From Flammeovirgaceae bacterium (lineage in GTDB: Bacteria > Bacteroidota > Bacteroidia > Cytophagales > Cyclobacteriaceae): DNA of 64,000 nt. Positions 60,773-64,000 of this stretch are shown here, one piece after another (position 1 is the stretch's first letter; the number at the start of each line of letters is the position of its first letter). The notes under the pieces were generated by a model. That model did not search any database and was not told the origin of the DNA. It was given only the letters and a program-made list of their open reading frames with translations. The stretch spans positions 186,001 to 250,000 of the forward strand of contig JACJYU010000002.1 in the NCBI GenBank assembly GCA_020635915.1, written 5' to 3'. The translations under genes were made by a program, and so were the position numbers.

Positions 60773-60929
60773 ATCTTTACACTTTTTTACCAATGACAAC
60801 CCCACTTTCAGAGGGTTGCTTCCAAACCCCGCCTTGCAATGTTTTTTTCGCCTAGTTGCGAAAATTTATCCATTTTTACCTAAATTTCAGCTTATTACCG
60901 TCACATTTAGCGAAAAACCAACTATTACC

Positions 60930-61322
60930 ATGATTAAAGAACAGCTTAATATTTTAATCAACCTGGCTGCCAGTGACATGACAGTGGGGGAAAAAGAAGC
61001 AAAGATCCTTCATATGATTGGCAAGGCAAATGGCCTCTCAAAAGACGAAATAGATAGCATGATGAAAGCGCCACAACCTGTTGGGGACCTTTCCGCCTTT
61101 AGTGAAGACCAAAAGTTTGAAAACCTATACCACCTCATCCAACTGATGAAGGCCGATGGCCATGTATTCAAGAGCGAAATACATTTCTGTGAAGAAATGG
61201 CCGAAAAACTGGGGTATAAAAAGGGTGTGGTGGCCGAGCTCTCCTCCCGGATTTACAGCGACCCCACCATCACATCGGACCGTAAATTGCTGATAGAGCG
61301 GGCGCGCAAATTCCTGAAATAA
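60930..61322 (+). CDS. TerB-like helical protein
   Basis: The 130-aa all-helical protein has MTVGEKEAKILHMIGKANGL, the DEIDSMMK and LMKADGHVFKSEIHFCEEMA motifs, and a final ERARKFLK, fitting the TerB/DjlA-N-like fold with its repeated acidic EK-type helices. Such domains bind metals or act in stress and membrane-linked systems. No other Ter gene is adjacent. It is divergent from the GIN-domain gene with a shared 157-bp gap. Confidence 0.7.
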   Translation: MIKEQLNILINLAASDMTVGEKEAKILHMIGKANGLSKDEIDSMMKAPQPVGDLSAFSEDQKFENLYHLIQLMKADGHVFKSEIHFCEEMAEKLGYKKGVVAELSSRIYSDPTITSDRKLLIERARKFLK

Positions 61323-61352
61323 ACACGTACCTTTCCCCTAAATAGTTAGAGA

Positions 61353-61422
61353 GGCTGCCCCAAAGCCCCAATCAACGGCATCGTCCACGAAAAATGGCAG
61401 GCCAAGTCCTTGGGGCAGCCTT
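61353..61422 (+). terminator. Long-loop inverted repeat, probable terminator of the TerB-like gene
   Basis: AGGCTGCCCCAA (61353-61364) and TTGGGGCAGCCT (61411-61422) form a perfect 12-bp inverted repeat with a 46-nt loop, followed by TTT. It lies between two convergent genes and could act in the plus direction. The long loop also fits a small dispersed element. Confidence 0.5.
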
Positions 61423-61459
61423 TTAGCCTTTCAATGGGTTTGCCAACAAACCCGTTGGG

Positions 61460-63166
61460 TTATTCTTTTGCATACACCACCTTGCCATTTACAATGGTCT
61501 TGGCCACTTCCGTTGACAACAATTCATTGTCCGGCACCACCATTATATCCTGGTTGAAAATGGTAAAGTCAGCCCCTTTGCCCACTTCAATGGAACCCAG
61601 GTAGTCTTCCTGGAAGGCACCGTAGGCCGCATCCAGGGTGTAGGACCTCAGGGCTTGCTCCCGGGTCATTTTTTGTTTGGGCTCATACCCACCTTCCGGC
61701 TGGCCATCCAGCGTCTGCCGGGTGACGGAGGCATAAAAGCAGGCGATGGGGTTGATGGGCTCAACGGGGACATCCGTGCCGTTGATGATCATGGCCCCCG
61801 ACTTCATCAGGTCCTGCCAAACGTAGGTCTCCTCCACTATGCGCTTTTCGCCCAAGCGGTCGATGGCCCAGGGCCGGTCCGATGACAGGTGGATGGCCTG
61901 CATGGAGGCAATCACCCCCAGCTTACCAAACCTGGGAATGTCATCGGGATGGATATGCTGCGCGTGCTCTATCCTGAAGCGGTGGTCCCCGGCGTTGCCG
62001 GGGTTTTCCTTGAAGGCCATCTCATAACGGTCGAGGACCTCCCGGTTTGTCCTGTCCCCTATGGCATGGGAGCACACCTGAAACCCTGCCTTCAGGGCCG
62101 CCCTGGAAACGCTAAGCACGGTGTCCATGGAGATGGTGGGCATCCCATACCATCCAGGCCGGTCCGAATAGGGCTCCAGCAGCCAGGCCCCGCGCGATCC
62201 CAGCGCACCATCACAATGGAGCTTGATGGAGCGGATGGTCAGGAAGTGGGCGCTGTCCACCTCGGGGCCCCTGCGTATCCATTCATAAACCAAACCCGGG
62301 TCGCTGCCACTGACCATTACGTACAGGCGGGCCTTCATGTCCCCGGCTGCCCTGTGCTTTTTGTACAAGGCTATGTTTTTCCTGGAAGCGCCAGCATCGT
62401 GGAAGCTGGTAATGCCCTCCCTGGCGCAAGCGTCCATCGCCAACCCAAATGCCTTGGCGTCCGTTTCCTCATCATTTTCAGGAATGTAGCGGGTAATCAG
62501 TGACTGCGCCCTTTCATTGAACAGGCCGGTAGGGTTTCCCAACTCATCGCGTATGATTTCCCCTCCTTCGCCCAGGTCCTTTTCCATTTTCTCCACCGAC
62601 ATCTGGTTCACCCCGGCTATCTGCATGGCTTTGGCATTGGCAAACCCGGCATGCCCGCTTGCGTGCCCCAGGAACACCGGGTTATCGGGGGACACTTCGC
62701 TGAGTTGTTGATGGACTTGAAAGCCTTTTACCATTTTTTCCGGCTTTTTGTCCCATTTGTCCTGGTGCCATCCCCTGCCCACAATCCATTCACCGGGCCG
62801 GGCCTTTCCCACCGCCTCCTTTACCCGCTCCACAATCTCTTCCCAACTTTTGGTGCCCATCAAATCCAGGTTCAACTCGTTATAGCCCAGCCCCATTAAA
62901 TGGCCATGGGACTCAATAAAACCAGGGGTCATGGTTTGTCCCTGGATATCGATCATTTGCGTTTGGTCCCCTTTGTATTGCATGGCCTCTTGGGCAGGGC
63001 CCGCAAAGACGATCTTTCCCGATGAAACCGCCACTGCCTCCACGGTGGGATGTGCCTCGTCCATGGTGTATATCGTTCCCCCCGAAATGATCATATCGGC
63101 CGGGGATTTTTTGGGGCCGCAAGAGAACATAAGCCATGCGGCCAATACTATTATTATTTTTTTCAT
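61460..63166 (-). CDS. Amidohydrolase, YtcJ-like, lipoprotein
   Basis: The 568-aa protein has a lipobox signal (MKKIIIVLAAWLMFSCGP). The amidohydrolase-3 barrel has FIESHGHLMGLG, DAGASRKNIALYK, VCSHAIGDRTNREVLDRY and RIEHAQHIHPDDI, with a late GTDVPVEPINPI that supplies the metal and catalytic residues. Substrates are unknown (YtcJ-like exoenzymes). It is anchored to the outer-membrane inner leaflet or the surface. Separate from the amidohydrolase at 23369. Confidence 0.9.
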   Translation of the reverse strand: MKKIIIVLAAWLMFSCGPKKSPADMIISGGTIYTMDEAHPTVEAVAVSSGKIVFAGPAQEAMQYKGDQTQMIDIQGQTMTPGFIESHGHLMGLGYNELNLDLMGTKSWEEIVERVKEAVGKARPGEWIVGRGWHQDKWDKKPEKMVKGFQVHQQLSEVSPDNPVFLGHASGHAGFANAKAMQIAGVNQMSVEKMEKDLGEGGEIIRDELGNPTGLFNERAQSLITRYIPENDEETDAKAFGLAMDACAREGITSFHDAGASRKNIALYKKHRAAGDMKARLYVMVSGSDPGLVYEWIRRGPEVDSAHFLTIRSIKLHCDGALGSRGAWLLEPYSDRPGWYGMPTISMDTVLSVSRAALKAGFQVCSHAIGDRTNREVLDRYEMAFKENPGNAGDHRFRIEHAQHIHPDDIPRFGKLGVIASMQAIHLSSDRPWAIDRLGEKRIVEETYVWQDLMKSGAMIINGTDVPVEPINPIACFYASVTRQTLDGQPEGGYEPKQKMTREQALRSYTLDAAYGAFQEDYLGSIEVGKGADFTIFNQDIMVVPDNELLSTEVAKTIVNGKVVYAKE

Positions 63167-63308
63167 TGGAATGTACAGGTAAGGGTTAATGCGTTTTTAT
63201 AGTGTTTGCAAATTGAAAAATAATACCTTTTTTGGAACATCGGGTTGGCGATCGGGGGGAAAGATAAGGCATGTCATTAACTTTGGCATTGAAAAATAAT
63301 CTTAAAGG

Positions 63309-63995
63309 ATGAAAAAAAGCCTGATCACCACCATTATTGTGACGATATGCCTTTCTGGTGCCCTTGCCCAAAATGTCGGGCTGTCCTTTTCCTATTTCAT
63401 TCCCCGCAATGGGGCCTTCTCCACGCCCATCAGCCCTTTTTCTTTAAGGGGGGTAGGGTTTGACATCAACCGGTTCCTGGCCCTGGAAACAGGCGCCTCG
63501 TTGTACCGGATGGCCGGCCTCAATGTAATCGACCTCCCCTTTGAAAGCCACAAACCACTTACAGGCCCCAACTTCACCGTTTTTGTCCCTGCCGAGTTGG
63601 TGCTGCAATTCAAGGGGCAACAAGCTCAGTTCGACATCAAGGGGGGCGGGTTCTTTTTTTATGGGTTTGGCCAGCGGGTTGACTACGGTAATATGGACCG
63701 GGCCTTGCGCGACTACGAGGGATGGGACGTGGCCAATGCCGATTTGACTTTTCAAAACCACCCTGGCTTTGGGGTACACGCTGGCGTGGAGTTCACCGTG
63801 TACGTCACCCGCCAGTTTGGCATTTCATTGGAGTGCAACTACCTCAACGGGAAATCCAAATTCCCAATGATGGGAAACTATTCGGGTGGAATTTTAAATG
63901 GGTCCAATCAGACCGTAAATGCGGATTTTCCCGATGCCAAAATTGATTTTACGGGGCTTGAGTTTTCCATAGGGGTATTGTTTACCGGGAAATAG
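63309..63995 (+). CDS. Outer-membrane beta-barrel protein
   Basis: The 228-aa protein has a signal peptide (MKKSLITTIIVTICLSGALAQ), then OmpW/OmpA-like strands: GLSFSYFIPRNGAFSTPI, FDINRFLALETGASLY, FTVFVPAELVLQF, FDIKGGGFFFYGF, FGVHAGVEFTVYV, ISLECNYLNGKSKF, ending FSIGVLFTGK. An 8-strand barrel is likely. Function unknown. It ends 5 bp before the window edge, complete. Confidence 0.82.
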   Translation: MKKSLITTIIVTICLSGALAQNVGLSFSYFIPRNGAFSTPISPFSLRGVGFDINRFLALETGASLYRMAGLNVIDLPFESHKPLTGPNFTVFVPAELVLQFKGQQAQFDIKGGGFFFYGFGQRVDYGNMDRALRDYEGWDVANADLTFQNHPGFGVHAGVEFTVYVTRQFGISLECNYLNGKSKFPMMGNYSGGILNGSNQTVNADFPDAKIDFTGLEFSIGVLFTGK

Positions 63996-64000
63996 TTTCT

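Noticed and set aside
1..64000. Prophage, restriction or other known defence system
   Set aside because: No integrase, capsid, terminase, restriction, helicase-nuclease, Cas or toxin-antitoxin gene was recognised among the supported frames.

Overview
The window is a piece of a Bacteroidota chromosome, most likely order Cytophagales. The evidence is the candidate promoters with a TAnnTTTG -7 box, LytTR/LytS-type two-component genes, a TonB-dependent receptor with a carboxypeptidase-regulatory-like domain, a type III glutamine synthetase, many SpI/SpII-signal outer-surface proteins, and a housekeeping set (gap, hslV, PDH E2, leuS, fabH) of Bacteroidota type. By eye GC is close to 50% over most of the window, but it drops clearly between about 11.7 and 21.1 kb.

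Layout. 1-8.6 kb: a truncated outer-membrane protein, then a signalling locus of one LytTR response regulator and two unlike multi-PAS LytS-type histidine kinases that meet tail to tail, and a short MscS-type channel. 8.7-11.7 kb (copy A): a degraded duplicate of a module found intact at 21.1-29.8 kb (copy B). It holds a fused hdeD/cls scar, an SRPBCC gene, two RibD-C/DHFR-like genes, and a 292-bp tandem array made from the 3' end of the second. 11.7-21.1 kb: a lower-GC block of redox and stress genes (truncated VOC gene, pirin, DoxX, Dps, butanediol-type dehydrogenase, DsbA-like, SnoaL-like, YceI), an IS30-family element, a baeRF/Balon-like factor and an SDR. 21.1-31.9 kb: copy B (HdeD-like, cardiolipin synthase, amidohydrolase, LuxR regulator, SRPBCC, RibD-C proteins, DoxX, VOC, DUF1801), then a small hydrolase, a frameshifted RibD-C gene and a rifampin ADP-ribosyltransferase with a helical N-terminal extension.

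32-64 kb is mostly ordinary chromosome: tRNA-Glu, gap, a porin-like plus Big2/DM13-like lipoprotein pair, class III aminotransferase, hslV, PDH E2, a very large HExxH/beta-propeller/beta-barrel protein, a bestrophin divergent from a Rieske oxygenase, a TonB receptor-TPR-LytS/LytTR cluster, M28 peptidase, leuS (with a palindromic repeat in frame), fabH, a RidA-type protein, S41 protease, glnN, a GIN-domain protein, a TerB-like protein, a second amidohydrolase and a beta-barrel protein.

The most unusual feature is the duplicated module that brackets the low-GC block as direct repeats. It comes with tandem amplification of a gene tail and at least five RibD-C paralogues within about 21 kb. Three putative frameshifts (one in the VOC gene, two in the 30.5-kb RibD-C gene) all lie in homopolymer runs and could be sequencing errors. 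No CRISPR array, rRNA, prophage or toxin-antitoxin system was seen.
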